Below, one piece after another: positions 48,221-57,494 of a stretch of 64,000 nt of DNA (its first letter is position 1; each line of letters starts with the position of its first letter). This DNA is from Verrucomicrobiales bacterium (GTDB lineage Bacteria > Verrucomicrobiota > Verrucomicrobiia > Limisphaerales > JAYPXF01): the NCBI GenBank assembly GCA_002715965.1, contig PBAL01000003.1, forward strand, positions 36,111 to 100,110, in the 5' to 3' direction. Below the pieces are notes generated by a model. It was not told the DNA's origin and searched no databases. It worked only from the letters and a program-made list of their open reading frames with translations. Both the position numbers and the translations under genes were made by a program.

Positions 48221-49279
48221 ATGTTCAGATACCTCCCCCTCCTGATCTGCAGCGTAGCATTTGCACACGATCAACATGTGCCTCCCACGAAGTATGTCCC
48301 GGCCGCAGTTCCGTTGGAAATCGGTGAAGCGAAGTTTCGCTATCGGCTCGTTCCCGGTTGGGCGCAGAAGAACAAGGCGCCGTTTCCGATTGGAAACGGC
48401 AAGGCGATCGTCGAGGACAGCAAGGGGCGGCTCTACTTTCTCAACGGCAGCCGCAAGCAATGCGTCATCGTGCTTAATCGCAATGGCAAAGTGCTCGATG
48501 CGTGGGGTGACTTTGCAAAGAGCGCGCATGGCTTGACCTTGCACGAGGAAGGCGGTCGGGAGGTGTTGTTCATCGCCGACAACTCCGCCGATGGCAAAGT
48601 CTTCAAGACGACGCTGGATGGCAAGGTGTTGATGACTGTTTCGTGTCCGGTCGAGTCCGGCCTTTATCCTGATCCCAAGAAATTCAAACCGGCCGAAGTG
48701 ATCACGACACGAAGCGGAGATTTCTTTGTGCCTGATGGATACGGGAGCGACTACATCCTGCGCTTCGACAAGAACGGAGAATACCAGAGTGCGTTTGGCG
48801 GGAATCTCGGAAAGGGCGAAGCGCGGCTCGCGCATTGGGGACCACATGGTGGCATCGTGGATTACCAAGATCCGAAGGCGCCGGTGATCATCCTTGGACT
48901 CAGCGATCAACAGAAGATCAAGCGATTCACGATGGGCGGCAAGTGGATCGACACGATCCCGATTCCCGGTGGCAATCCCCGCGACATCATCTTTCATCGC
49001 GGCCATATCTACATTCCGCACCTTGGTGATGATTGGCCGAAGGAACGAAACAATCCGGGGTTCGTTTCGGTGTTGAATCGTGAATTCAAGATCGTCGCAA
49101 ACCTTGGTGCACGGCCGGCGAAATACGTGGACGGGAAGCTGCAGCAGATGCATCACAACATCCACGCGTTTTATCATCCGCATGGAATCTGCCTGGCGAG
49201 CGACGGGGCAATGTACGTGGCGCAGGATGCATCGAATGCGACGTATCCTTTGAAGTTCGTCCCGATTCGAGGTGAATAG
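48221..49279 (+). CDS. Exported NHL-type six-bladed beta-propeller protein
   Basis: A 352-residue protein with a short signal peptide (MFRYLPLLICSVAFA, about residues 1-15). It has repeated propeller blades such as GKAIVEDSKGRLYFLNGS, GDFFVPDGYGSDYILRFDKNGEY and GICLASDGAMYVAQDASNATYPLKF. The AHGLTLHEEGG and HWGPHGGIVDY stretches carry the conserved His positions often seen in NHL propellers. There is no catalytic domain besides the propeller. A binding or lyase role in the periplasm is possible but not shown. Confidence 0.8.
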   Translation: MFRYLPLLICSVAFAHDQHVPPTKYVPAAVPLEIGEAKFRYRLVPGWAQKNKAPFPIGNGKAIVEDSKGRLYFLNGSRKQCVIVLNRNGKVLDAWGDFAKSAHGLTLHEEGGREVLFIADNSADGKVFKTTLDGKVLMTVSCPVESGLYPDPKKFKPAEVITTRSGDFFVPDGYGSDYILRFDKNGEYQSAFGGNLGKGEARLAHWGPHGGIVDYQDPKAPVIILGLSDQQKIKRFTMGGKWIDTIPIPGGNPRDIIFHRGHIYIPHLGDDWPKERNNPGFVSVLNREFKIVANLGARPAKYVDGKLQQMHHNIHAFYHPHGICLASDGAMYVAQDASNATYPLKFVPIRGE

Positions 49280-49302
49280 ATCGTGAGCTGGAAGCTCATG
49301 AA

Positions 49303-50358
49303 TTAGCCGCCGATAAAGCTCATCGTGCGGGCTGGCTGCACGAAATCCTGTTCGCCAATGTGGTGGCGTTCTTCCTTGGTGAGGATGATTTCTCGGAGTC
49401 GTTGGGTGAGGTCGTCGTCGGTGGCGCCATCGCGGAGGGCGGTCTTGAGGTCGTGCTCGTGGAGGCTGAAGAGGCAGGTGCGCATATTGCCGTCGGCGGT
49501 CAGGCGTATGCGGTTGCAGTTTCCGCAGAAGGGCTCGGAGACTGGGGCGATGATTCCGATCTCGCCGGTGCCGTCGGCGAAGGTCCATCGTTTGGCGGTC
49601 TCGGCAGGGTTGTTTCCGGGTTTGGGGATGAGTTCGAAGCGTTTCTCAAGTCGTTCCAACATCTCACGCTTGGTGACGACGTGTTCCTTCTGCCATGAAC
49701 GCTTGGAATCCAGCGGCATGAATTCGATGAAGCGCATGGCGACGTTTTGTTCGCGACCGAATTCCGCAAGGTCTTCCAGTTCGTGATCGTTGATGCCGCG
49801 AATGATGACGGCGTTTACCTTGATGGGGGAGTAGCCCAGTTTGTGAGCGAGACTGAGGGACTCGTGGACCAGTTCGAGTCCGTCGCGTCCGGTGATTTGG
49901 CGAAAGCTGTCGGGTTGGAGTGAATCCAGGCTGATGGTGATGCGATTGAGTCCGGCGCGGCGAAGGGCTTCGGCGTGGCGAGGAAACAAGAAACCGTTGG
50001 TGGTCAGCGCGATATCAGCAATGCCGGGGATCGCGGCAAGTCCCTCGATGAGTCGTTCGACGTTGCGACGCAAAAGCGGTTCTCCTCCGGTGATGCGGAC
50101 CTTGTCGATCCCACCTGCGGCGAGGAGTCGGGTGATGTGAATGATCTCCTCGTAGGTGAGGAAGTGGGACTTGGGTTTCCAGGAATACTTGATCGGCTTG
50201 GCATTTCCGGGATCGGCCCGTTTGCGATAGAAGTTGGCTGCTTCCTCGTTCTCCGGCAGGCAATAGAGGCAGTTGAAGTTGCAGCGATCGGTGATGCTGA
50301 TGCGCAGGTCGCGCATCGAGCGTCCGAAAGTGTCCTGGATTGGAGACGCGGCCGGCAT
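49303..50358 (-). CDS. moaA: GTP 3',8-cyclase (molybdenum cofactor biosynthesis)
   Basis: A 351-residue radical-SAM enzyme that, with MoaC, turns GTP into cyclic pyranopterin monophosphate. The N-terminal cluster is C26-N-F-N-C30-L-Y-C33 and the SAM motif is RITGGEPLLRR. The C-terminal second cluster lies in PFCGNCNRIRLTADGNMRTCLF, and the protein ends with the required Gly-Gly (MSFIGG). An insert of about 20 residues after the first cluster (ENEEAANFYRKRADPGNAKP) lengthens the protein slightly. No other moa genes are nearby, so the pathway is scattered. ATG start at 50358. Confidence 0.95.
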   Translation of the reverse strand: MPAASPIQDTFGRSMRDLRISITDRCNFNCLYCLPENEEAANFYRKRADPGNAKPIKYSWKPKSHFLTYEEIIHITRLLAAGGIDKVRITGGEPLLRRNVERLIEGLAAIPGIADIALTTNGFLFPRHAEALRRAGLNRITISLDSLQPDSFRQITGRDGLELVHESLSLAHKLGYSPIKVNAVIIRGINDHELEDLAEFGREQNVAMRFIEFMPLDSKRSWQKEHVVTKREMLERLEKRFELIPKPGNNPAETAKRWTFADGTGEIGIIAPVSEPFCGNCNRIRLTADGNMRTCLFSLHEHDLKTALRDGATDDDLTQRLREIILTKEERHHIGEQDFVQPARTMSFIGG

Positions 50359-50393
50359 CGGGATCGATTGGCACCGCGTGAATTCGCGTGCGG

Positions 50394-51398
50394 TTATTGC
50401 TTGGGCTTGAGTTCGCCGGGATTCTCAGGCTTCTGCTCAGGCGCAGGCTCGGCGGGCTTGATGGAGACGGTGCCGTCTTTCTTCATCTCAACCTCGAGCG
50501 GACTCGGAGCAATCTTTTCGCCGGCTTCCATCTTGGGTTTGGCCTGACCGCGCGTGCGGGCGACCATCCATTTGGCGCCCTTGTGGCCGGTGAGGTATAC
50601 GCCCTTGCGGATGAGTTCAATGCGGCGGGCGACGTTTCGTTCGGTCTTCAGGCGGGAGAGTTGTTCGCGAACGAATTCAAGATCGTTCATGTGGTTCTCC
50701 ATCTCTTCCTTGTCGGTCTGCATCCGCTGTAGTTCCTTGAGGAGGAATTCCTTGTCGCCCTTGGTGGTTTCCAATTCCTTTTCGGCGGTAGCCATCTGGC
50801 TCTTGAGCGTGGTGATGGTGGTGTTGAGCTTGCCGATTTCACCGTTGAGGTTGGTGACGGTCTTGTTGAGTTCTTCCTTGTCGGTGGCAAGTTTGACGAC
50901 GCGTTTGTCGAGTGCGGCTATCGCGGTGTCCTTCGACTTTTCAAGATTTGCGAGCTTGGTGGCCGCTTCCACTTTGGCCTGCTCCGTCTTTGCGCGTTCG
51001 GCTGCAATCAACTTGTCGGCTTCCTCCGCGGCAGCGCGGGCCTTGGCAACGGCTTCCCGGGCGGCCAGCGCGTCCGACTTGGCCTTTTGCAGAGCGGACT
51101 GCAGTTCGCTGTTCACCGGATTCTGCACGGTCACGGTATTGGTGGCAGCGCTTGGCGTGGGCGTGGGAGCTGGCGAGGCGGCACCGGTTTGCGTGGTTGC
51201 GGGCTGGGCTTGAGGGGGAGCGGGCGCGGTTGCTCCTTCGCTGGCTGCTTTGAGCGCGTCAAGTTCATTACGCAATTGGCCCACGAGATTGGTGTTTTCT
51301 TCTTTGTCCGTCAGTGCTTGGTTGTGGGTCATCAGCAACCCCACGCCCAACAGGGCGCAGATCGCCACCAGCAGGACTACAGCGACTTTGCTATTCAT
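50394..51398 (-). CDS. Membrane-anchored coiled-coil protein
   Basis: A 334-residue protein. An N-terminal transmembrane segment (residues 4-22, VAVVLLVAICALLGVGLLM) is followed by a Pro/Ala/Thr-rich linker (about 58-95) and a long coiled coil (about 100-250) rich in Ala, Lys and Glu with heptad spacing. The basic C-terminal region (VYLTGHKGAKWMVART) ends in a Pro/Glu/Lys tail. It probably spans the periplasm as a structural or tethering element. The ATG at 51398 is chosen because it places the membrane segment at the N-terminus. It lies 35 bases upstream of moaA; co-transcription is likely but functionally unexplained. Confidence 0.7.
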   Translation of the reverse strand: MNSKVAVVLLVAICALLGVGLLMTHNQALTDKEENTNLVGQLRNELDALKAASEGATAPAPPQAQPATTQTGAASPAPTPTPSAATNTVTVQNPVNSELQSALQKAKSDALAAREAVAKARAAAEEADKLIAAERAKTEQAKVEAATKLANLEKSKDTAIAALDKRVVKLATDKEELNKTVTNLNGEIGKLNTTITTLKSQMATAEKELETTKGDKEFLLKELQRMQTDKEEMENHMNDLEFVREQLSRLKTERNVARRIELIRKGVYLTGHKGAKWMVARTRGQAKPKMEAGEKIAPSPLEVEMKKDGTVSIKPAEPAPEQKPENPGELKPKQ

Positions 51399-51922
51399 AA
51401 TCGGCAGAGAATGCGGAGCGCCCACAAGTTTGGCAAGCATTCCGCTGATGAATTGTTTTGCAGGTGTTTTTTGGTCATTTGGATCGTTTTGACGGCAAAT
51501 TGACGTCGGGATCACGAGAGAGGACGAGGCTTGAGTTGGCTGCATTACGGCTTGTTTTTGTGTGAAGAATTACGCGCAACTCTCGTCGAAACGGGAACGC
51601 CCGCACATGCTTGGGCAAGGCAGAATTACGGGTTGGCCGGTGGGATTTCCAACTGTAAGAGCTGCGCCGAACTTGCCACATTGAAGCCGTTGTGGTGATC
51701 GAATACGTATTGCGAGCCGGCGGAGAGGAACATTATTTTTCAGTGGATCTGGATCGAGCGGATCTACGGGAAATGGTGTTCAACTGAGCTCTGGCCTGGA
51801 GCGTTCGAACCGACTTTCCCGTAACCCCGATTTCGGACCCTTCGTCTGTTCGCGCGGCCAACAACACGGGAACGACAAGAGAGACTGGCCTAATTCCCTG
51901 ATTTTGTTATTCACCCCTACAC
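51399..51922. other. Spacer without a supported gene
   Basis: About 520 bases between divergent genes. Short frames here, for example one ending NCKSCAELATLKPLW near 51690 and one ending near 51787, have protein-like patches but no start, length or family. Promoters for both flanking genes should lie here, but none stands out. Confidence 0.5.
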
Positions 51923-53308
51923 GTGCGCAGCCTGATCCATAAACTGCCCAAGCCGATTCTCTTCGGATTACTCGGAGCGATGGGCTGTGTCGTCGCCTGG
52001 GCGGTGGGCGAGCCGGTGTTGTCCGTCATCAAGCCGGAGAAACAGGCGGATTCCGATGAGTTTGACGAAGAGGTGGCTCCGGTCCTCGTCTTCAACAACG
52101 AAATGCAGCAGCGGCTCGAACGCGAAGGCGCAAAGTCCGGCGATGTCCAAATCTCGCTCATGTGGAACAACATGAACGACATCGATCTCCACTGCATCGA
52201 TCCCAATGGCCAAGAGATCTTCTACAATAACAAGAAGTCGCGTTCAGGCGGTGAACTGGACGTGGACATGAACGCCAACGAACCCTACTCGCGGCAGCCA
52301 GTTGAGAATATTTTCTGGCCTCCCGATGGCGCACCACAGGGACGCTACTCGGTCTTCGTCGAGCACTACGACATTCATGACGAAGTGAACACCACCGAAT
52401 ACACGGTCGCGGTCAAGTGGGGTGGCGAGGTGAAGGAGTTCACCGGCTCTCTGAATCATCAGCAACAGCGGACCATCTTTGAATTCGAAATGAAGGATGC
52501 GCCTCAACGCACGCTCACCGAGGTGAAGTCCCAACGGCCAACCGTCTCGTTGACCGCGACGGCGATCATCGGCGTGTGGACTTCGCTCTTTGCCGTGGCC
52601 GCGTCATTCATGCTGGTGCTCGGGCAAAACTTTCTCATGCGCCGTCCCTTGAGCAGCAAGCAGATCGGCCTGGTGGTGAGTGGCGGATTGGCGGCCGGAC
52701 TCGTGTCCGGAATTGTCAGCCAATATATCTTTTCCTACGTGGTTGGTCTTCTCGGGGACAAAGCCGCGGACTTGCCATGGCTGGTGAAATCAGGCCAGGT
52801 GGTCGGCTGGGGATTGCTCGGTGCGCTGCTCGGCATCGGGATGTCGTTCTTCATTCCGAACCTCGCGCGCATCAAGGCGGGGCTCGCCGGACTCATCGGC
52901 GGAGGTGTCGGTGGCGTCGCGTTCCTCATTGCCTTGGCCGTCATTGCTGATTCAGCGGGCCGCTTGATCGGCACGGTCATCCTTGGCTTCACCATCGGAC
53001 TGGTCGTTGCCCTGGTAGAACGCCTGGCCCGCGAAGCCGCGCTGATTGTTCATTGGGATCCGAACGAACAGACTGTGGTCAATCTCGGTACGGAGCCCGT
53101 CATATTGGGAAGCGGCAAGGAAGTTCATCTCTACATCCCCAAGGAACGCGGCTTCCCCGACATTGCGGCGCTGGTCACCTTCAAGGACGGCCGCGTGGAA
53201 ATGGAAAACCGGATGACCAACACCACCCACACGCTCTACGGGGGCAACAAACTGGAGATCGGCACACTGATGATCGAAATCCAGACCGACGCCCAGGCTC
53301 CCGCCTGA
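51923..53308 (+). CDS. YfaP/DUF2135-like domain protein with membrane region and FHA-like tail
   Basis: A 461-residue protein. An N-terminal hydrophobic segment (about residues 11-34) precedes a YfaP-type domain (about 72-190: LMWNNMNDIDLHCIDPNG, GELDVDMNANEPYSRQPVENIFW, GRYSVFVEHYDIHD, YTVAVKWGG). Five or so membrane helices follow (about 212-375). The soluble C-terminus (about 385-455) has the strand pattern of a degenerate FHA domain (GTEPVILGSGKEVHLYIP, NRMTNTTHTLYGGNKLEIGTLMIEI). It may sense an extracytoplasmic ligand and present a cytoplasmic docking domain. The start is GTG at 51923. Confidence 0.72.
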   Translation: MRSLIHKLPKPILFGLLGAMGCVVAWAVGEPVLSVIKPEKQADSDEFDEEVAPVLVFNNEMQQRLEREGAKSGDVQISLMWNNMNDIDLHCIDPNGQEIFYNNKKSRSGGELDVDMNANEPYSRQPVENIFWPPDGAPQGRYSVFVEHYDIHDEVNTTEYTVAVKWGGEVKEFTGSLNHQQQRTIFEFEMKDAPQRTLTEVKSQRPTVSLTATAIIGVWTSLFAVAASFMLVLGQNFLMRRPLSSKQIGLVVSGGLAAGLVSGIVSQYIFSYVVGLLGDKAADLPWLVKSGQVVGWGLLGALLGIGMSFFIPNLARIKAGLAGLIGGGVGGVAFLIALAVIADSAGRLIGTVILGFTIGLVVALVERLAREAALIVHWDPNEQTVVNLGTEPVILGSGKEVHLYIPKERGFPDIAALVTFKDGRVEMENRMTNTTHTLYGGNKLEIGTLMIEIQTDAQAPA

Positions 53309-53503
53309 GACTGGTTGCACGGAGCGCCAGTCAATAGCCGGTTGCGGGAGAAAACTCCAAGCTTCAGTCTGAGCCGCCGGTGGTCCGGCGATCTGTTGGA
53401 ATGCAACTTGGAGCTTTTTCGGTGCTTGAGGCTTGGAGTTTGGATTCTCGGAACGAACCTGTTGCTCCTACGTTTGCCCGGCAGACAGACGTTTCCCTCC
53501 GCT

Positions 53504-53842
53504 TCAATTCGTCGCGGACTGGAGAAGCTGGTTGCCGAAGATCAGGAAGACGAACAGCAGGAGGAAGAGCCCGGCAGTTGAGAACATCACCACGGCTGCA
53601 TGACGCTTCAGCAACTTCAGCAACGTTTCGCTGGTGAGACCGCGGAACGCGAGTATGAAGATGATCGTGAGCGGAAGGATAAAGGCGAGATTGTAGATCA
53701 GGAGCCGGCCCATCGCTCCGGTTTCGCCGGACTGAATCATGTAGGTGATGGTCGGAAGGTAAACCTGTCCGGTGTATGCCAGTTCAAGGAAGGAGACCGT
53801 GACTCCCATGAAGAACGCGACCAACACGAAATGCGCCAACAC
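53504..53842 (-). pseudogene. Remnant of a CcdA/DsbD-type membrane protein
   Basis: A frame of 112 codons with three hydrophobic helices. FFMGVTVSFLELAYTGQVYLPTI resembles the SxLExxCTGQxYLPTI helix of CcdA/DsbD-like electron carriers, but with Tyr in place of the redox-active Cys. The N-terminal helices with the other Cys are missing. Upstream the same strand has further similar sequence (CFVKTGIRHIA) ended by a stop near 53870. It begins only with an in-domain GTG, so it is most likely a decaying gene. It is divergent from a broken thioredoxin-like gene. Confidence 0.6.
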
Positions 53843-53966
53843 TCCGAACCGAATCCTTCAGGCGATGTGTCGGATGCCTGTCTTGACAAAACAGACTGCG
53901 AGTAGGCGCTCGCCCTTTACAAACTTGCGGTTGACCTGGCAGATGAACCCGGCGTTTTATCCACTT

Positions 53967-55052
53967 ATGCGTTTTCTGAGAAAGCTGGTTGGGATTTGTG
54001 GCTTGATCATCGGAACGGGCACGGTCAACGCGGCTGGTCCGCGCCCCAGTGATTTGGGAGCCTCGCCCCTGGATCTGGGGGAAGCGGGCATCGCCTGGTA
54101 CACCACCTGGGAAACAGCCGAAGCTGAAGCCAAGCGAAGCAATCGGCCCATCATGTTCGTTGCTGCAGCCACCCAATGCAGCGGCATATCGGGGGTGTTC
54201 TGACCAGGCTACACTGCCACGCAGAACGGTCTGTTCTCGCAAAAAAACTTCATCGATTTGTCCCGCAGGTTTGTTTGCGTCCGCCTGGATTCCTATGAGA
54301 GTGCGCGGCATCAGGAGTGGGTCAGGCGTTTCCTCAACGGACGATTCGAGAACAGTGTCTTCTGCATCTTGGCGCCCAATGGACAGACCTGGCTGACACG
54401 GGCATCACGCGGACCGCATCAGGTTCTGGGCTCTGCCCCTCAGGCGATCGCAAGCATGACGGAGATCGCCGGTCGCTATAACGTCAGAGGAAATCTCAAT
54501 GATGCCCTGGTCGAGGACTTCCACAGTGTGAAACAGGCGCTCAATGTCGCGTCCGCCGATCAACGGGTTCTGGTCCTTGTAGCGGGCGCGGAGGAGAAGC
54601 TCGAATTGCTGCGCAAAACATTTCGTGAGGTCGCCAATGACCCCGCCGTAATCGGCCGCTATCATTTTGACTTCGATGCTGGAATTGAATGGCTGAGCAA
54701 AGTCAGCGGCGCCGAATCAAGCAAGCGCATCTTCATGATCAAGCCCGACGAATTTGGTCTGGATGGAGAGGTGCTGGAAGAACTGCCACTGGAGGCCGAA
54801 CCGGCACAGATCCTGGCGAGCTTGGAGAAAGCCCGGAGGGCATTCACGAGTTCGACGCCCAAGAAAGTCTACAACCAGCATGTGAGCAAGGGTCGTCAGC
54901 TGCAGATCTACTTCGAGAGTGCCGTCGAGTACGGCGAGGACCGCGATGGCGATGGAGAGATCGATCGCCGAGGTCGTGGTGGCAGGCGTGGAGTCCCATC
55001 TTCCCGAGGTCGCTCCAAATCCGGCCCTCGGTCCGGGAGCAGGCCCAGGTAA
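53967..55052 (+). pseudogene. Thioredoxin-fold exported protein interrupted by TGA
   Basis: A signal peptide (MRFLRKLVGICGLIIGTGTVNA) leads into a thioredoxin-like region: IAWYTTWETAEAEAKRSNRPIMFVAAATQCSGISGVF. It then reads TGA at 54201-54203 and continues in the same frame as PGYTATQNGLFSQKNFIDLSRRFVCVRLDSYES. The rest (about 280 residues) has a second helical/strand domain and an Arg/Gly/Ser-rich tail. One nonsense codon, probably from TGG, splits an otherwise intact 360-codon gene. Restart from ATG at 54258 would give a protein without its leader, so it is probably inactive. Confidence 0.7.
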
Positions 55053-55079
55053 TTCCGTGCAGGGAGCGATTGCAAATGA

Positions 55080-55601
55080 TCAATCCGGAATGAGCTCGCA
55101 GGCATTCAGCGCCAGCATCACGAATTCGTAATCGCGCAGGAAGGCCTTGCGCTGTCCGTAGACGAAGCGCCATTTGCCGCTCGGTTGAATGATTCGGGTG
55201 AGACGATCCAAGGTGACCCTGGTGGATGCGTGCAGCTTGCCGCTCGTCTGCCGGTCGTTCATCGCCAGCGGCAATCCAATCACGGGAGCCTCGGAGGGAT
55301 GCTTCAGCCCCTACTTTTTCCAGCGCTCGTTCACGCGCCATTCGAACAATTTGCGAATCTCTTTTCGCGGTGGCAAAACGCCCGTCAGTTTGGGACGGGC
55401 GATCAGGTGCATCATGTTCGCATGGCATTGGCTGCCATCGTGATCCGCCTGCCAGGCCAATGCCGAGGCGTCCATGGAGCGGGCCGCCAGTTCCAGAGAC
55501 AGAGAATCGCGCAACGGCTCATCGGTCGTTGCGCGAACGTGCCGGTATTCGGCTGCGTTGAGTGTGAAGACCCCGGCAAAGAGGCAGGGGAGAATTCGCA
55601 T
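55080..55601 (-). pseudogene. Remnant of a terpene-cyclase-like (alpha/alpha toroid) exported protein
   Basis: A leader (MRILPCLFAGVFTLNAAE) is joined to late parts of a larger protein: SQCHANMMHLIARPKLTGVLPP, then EIRKLFEWRVNERWKK. A TAG at 55311-55313 follows, and the same frame continues as GLKHPSEAPVIGLPLAMNDRQTSGKLHASTRVTLDRL. These segments resemble squalene/terpene-cyclase-like repeat proteins of PVC bacteria with a CxxC/H pair. Most of the expected N-terminal repeats are absent, so there is a deletion as well as a nonsense codon. The family assignment is tentative; the gene being broken is clearer. Confidence 0.55.
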
Positions 55602-55636
55602 GCAAGGCAGACGAATCTCAATCCGCCCATCTTCGA

Positions 55637-57040
55637 TCACCGAACGCTCAATTCGTAAACCGTGGTGTCACCCGCGTCGTGATTGGCAGGAGTCCTGGCG
55701 GTGAGGGTGGCTGTGTTGCCCTTGAGTTCGTAACGAAAGTCCTTACCGGTCATGGCGTTCAGCGGCACGGCAACTCCCTGGATTTGTTCGAGCGATCCAG
55801 GGAACTTTCCGTTGTTATTGGCGAGGTGATGCCGGATGGCTTCGATGCAGCGCCATGCATCCAGGTTTCGCTCTGTGGTGGCGAAGCGTTCATTGGCCTT
55901 CGAGAGCGCGGGGAAGAAGGTGTGGAAGGGGAAGGGATCATACTTGCCCCGCTTTTCCGCACCCCACTCCGATGCCTTCTTTCCGGCGGCGGCGATGTGG
56001 GTGTGGTTCTGCGGATAAGGCAGGTTGGCCCACTTGAACAGGTCATGGGACAGCTCGCGATAGCGATCGAACTCCGAGAGGAACACTGTCTCGAGAGGCG
56101 AGAGCTTTGACAATTGCGCCGGGGTAACCCCCAGTCCGCGAAGGCGCGTGCGTGCGGACTTCACGGCAGCTTCCCGCGCGGATTTGTCAGCCGAACGGTC
56201 GATGGCCTGTGGGTCGCTCCCGGTAGGTTCACGCATGAGCTTGGAAATCTTTTCCATGGGAACTCGCACGTTCTCCGGCCCGACCTCAGCCAGTTCGGGA
56301 ACCTGGATCTTGTGCCAGGAACGTTCCCAATGTAGTGCGTCGCGCAGGTTAAACATGGGACGCGGCAGATCCGACAGGGCCCAGTGAAGATTGGGCGCTC
56401 CTTTGGTCTGCACGTAGGTCTGCAAGACGACCCCCACCTTCCTGGTGATTGCAATGCCCACAAGACTGCCGATCAAGGTGCGATCCTGGGAGGCATGATC
56501 GGCAATCGCCATGGCAGTCTGCATGTTTCCAATCGCCTGACCGAACCTGCGCTTGGTGAGATCAACCCTTGCCTGCAACAGCGCGAGTTCACTGAGCCGG
56601 CGCAGATCCGCAAGGTAAGGCAGCAGTGCGGCAAATCCATCCTCCAGATGCGCCTGCCAATCGCAATGCCGGTAGCTGGCGGCCCGCGCTAGGTTGGCGA
56701 GCGTTGGTCGATAACCCTTCAGAGTCTTCTCGATCTTGGTGAGGTCGTCCTTCGAAGGATTCTTTCCGAGCGACTTGCCGGTTTCTTCGAGAAATTTTTT
56801 CAATCCCGAATCACGGTTCGCCAGAATGATGTTGTAGTAAGCCAGTGCAGCATTGCCCGAGCGCTGCGTCTCGAGTTTCGGGAGCAGTTCGTATTGAAGG
56901 CCCAGGCGTGGATTGGCTTGGGGGCTGAGGCTGAGCTTGATGCGGGCGGGTTCTTCAGCCGCGCCGGCAATGCTGTTGAAACAGATGAACGCGAGCACAG
57001 ACAGCGTCAGCGAGTAATGGGTTTTGGTGGAGGATTTCAT
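55637..57040 (-). CDS. Exported hypothetical protein of the sigma-factor operon
   Basis: A 467-residue protein with a signal peptide at about residues 1-27 (ending SIAGAA) and a largely helical body (for example YYNIILANRDSGLKKFLEETGKSLG, LSELALLQARVDLTKRRFGQAIGNMQTAM). The last 100 residues contain AWRCIEAIRHHLANNNGKFPGSLEQI followed by a beta-rich end. That segment resembles the C-terminal region of type II pseudopilin-like PVC proteins (RHxxxxGxxPxSL). The function is unknown. It lies 20 bases downstream of the membrane partner gene and belongs to the same unit as the ECF sigma factor. Confidence 0.7.
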   Translation of the reverse strand: MKSSTKTHYSLTLSVLAFICFNSIAGAAEEPARIKLSLSPQANPRLGLQYELLPKLETQRSGNAALAYYNIILANRDSGLKKFLEETGKSLGKNPSKDDLTKIEKTLKGYRPTLANLARAASYRHCDWQAHLEDGFAALLPYLADLRRLSELALLQARVDLTKRRFGQAIGNMQTAMAIADHASQDRTLIGSLVGIAITRKVGVVLQTYVQTKGAPNLHWALSDLPRPMFNLRDALHWERSWHKIQVPELAEVGPENVRVPMEKISKLMREPTGSDPQAIDRSADKSAREAAVKSARTRLRGLGVTPAQLSKLSPLETVFLSEFDRYRELSHDLFKWANLPYPQNHTHIAAAGKKASEWGAEKRGKYDPFPFHTFFPALSKANERFATTERNLDAWRCIEAIRHHLANNNGKFPGSLEQIQGVAVPLNAMTGKDFRYELKGNTATLTARTPANHDAGDTTVYELSVR

Positions 57041-57059
57041 GATAGGGCTGGTTCGATGT

Positions 57060-57494
57060 TTAATTGATCAGTTCGTTGCGCAATGCCTGCGCGGAATATG
57101 AGTTGGAGGGATTGGGAGATTGGCTGGTTGAGGACTCGTCCGAGCCAAGGAAATCGTCGAGTTCGTCCATTTCATCGCGCAGGACCGCGTCACGAACGCC
57201 AAGGTAAGCCATGCTTCTCAAAGTAGGTTCGTCAGCAACTGGTTCGATGAACACCGGCGATTCGACCAAAACAGGTCCGTGGTTCCGCGGAATGGTGCCA
57301 AGCATCAAGCCGACCAGGCAAACCGCCAAAACCGCACTCGTTGCGCGCCAGGAATTCACCTGGCGCTGGACTGAAGCCCGGCCGAGTTGAAAGGCGAACT
57401 CGCCCTGGTCGATGCCGGTGTTCGCGGGCTGCATCCGGCCCAGTGCCAATTCGAATTCGCGATCGGCTGGATTCAATTCTTCAGGTTCTTGCAT
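57060..57494 (-). CDS. Membrane protein, probable anti-sigma-type partner
   Basis: A 144-residue protein with an N-terminal cytoplasmic part (about residues 1-50: REFELALGRMQPANTG), one transmembrane helix (about 51-68, TSAVLAVCLVGLMLGTI) and an acidic periplasmic tail. The start overlaps the upstream ECF sigma gene by 22 bases, the classic arrangement of sigma and anti-sigma. No zinc-finger HxxxCxxC motif is visible, so the link rests on topology and location. Confidence 0.65.
   Translation of the reverse strand: MQEPEELNPADREFELALGRMQPANTGIDQGEFAFQLGRASVQRQVNSWRATSAVLAVCLVGLMLGTIPRNHGPVLVESPVFIEPVADEPTLRSMAYLGVRDAVLRDEMDELDDFLGSDESSTSQSPNPSNSYSAQALRNELIN

Noticed and set aside
48194..49588. 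464-codon minus-strand frame across the NHL propeller gene and the end of moaA
   Set aside because: Arg/His-rich translation with no domain, conflicting with two well-supported genes.
54201..54203. TGA as a selenocysteine codon or as a reassigned sense codon
   Set aside because: No hairpin typical of selenocysteine insertion was seen just after it, the position is not a Cys pair, and many intact genes in the window end with TGA; a nonsense change is simpler.
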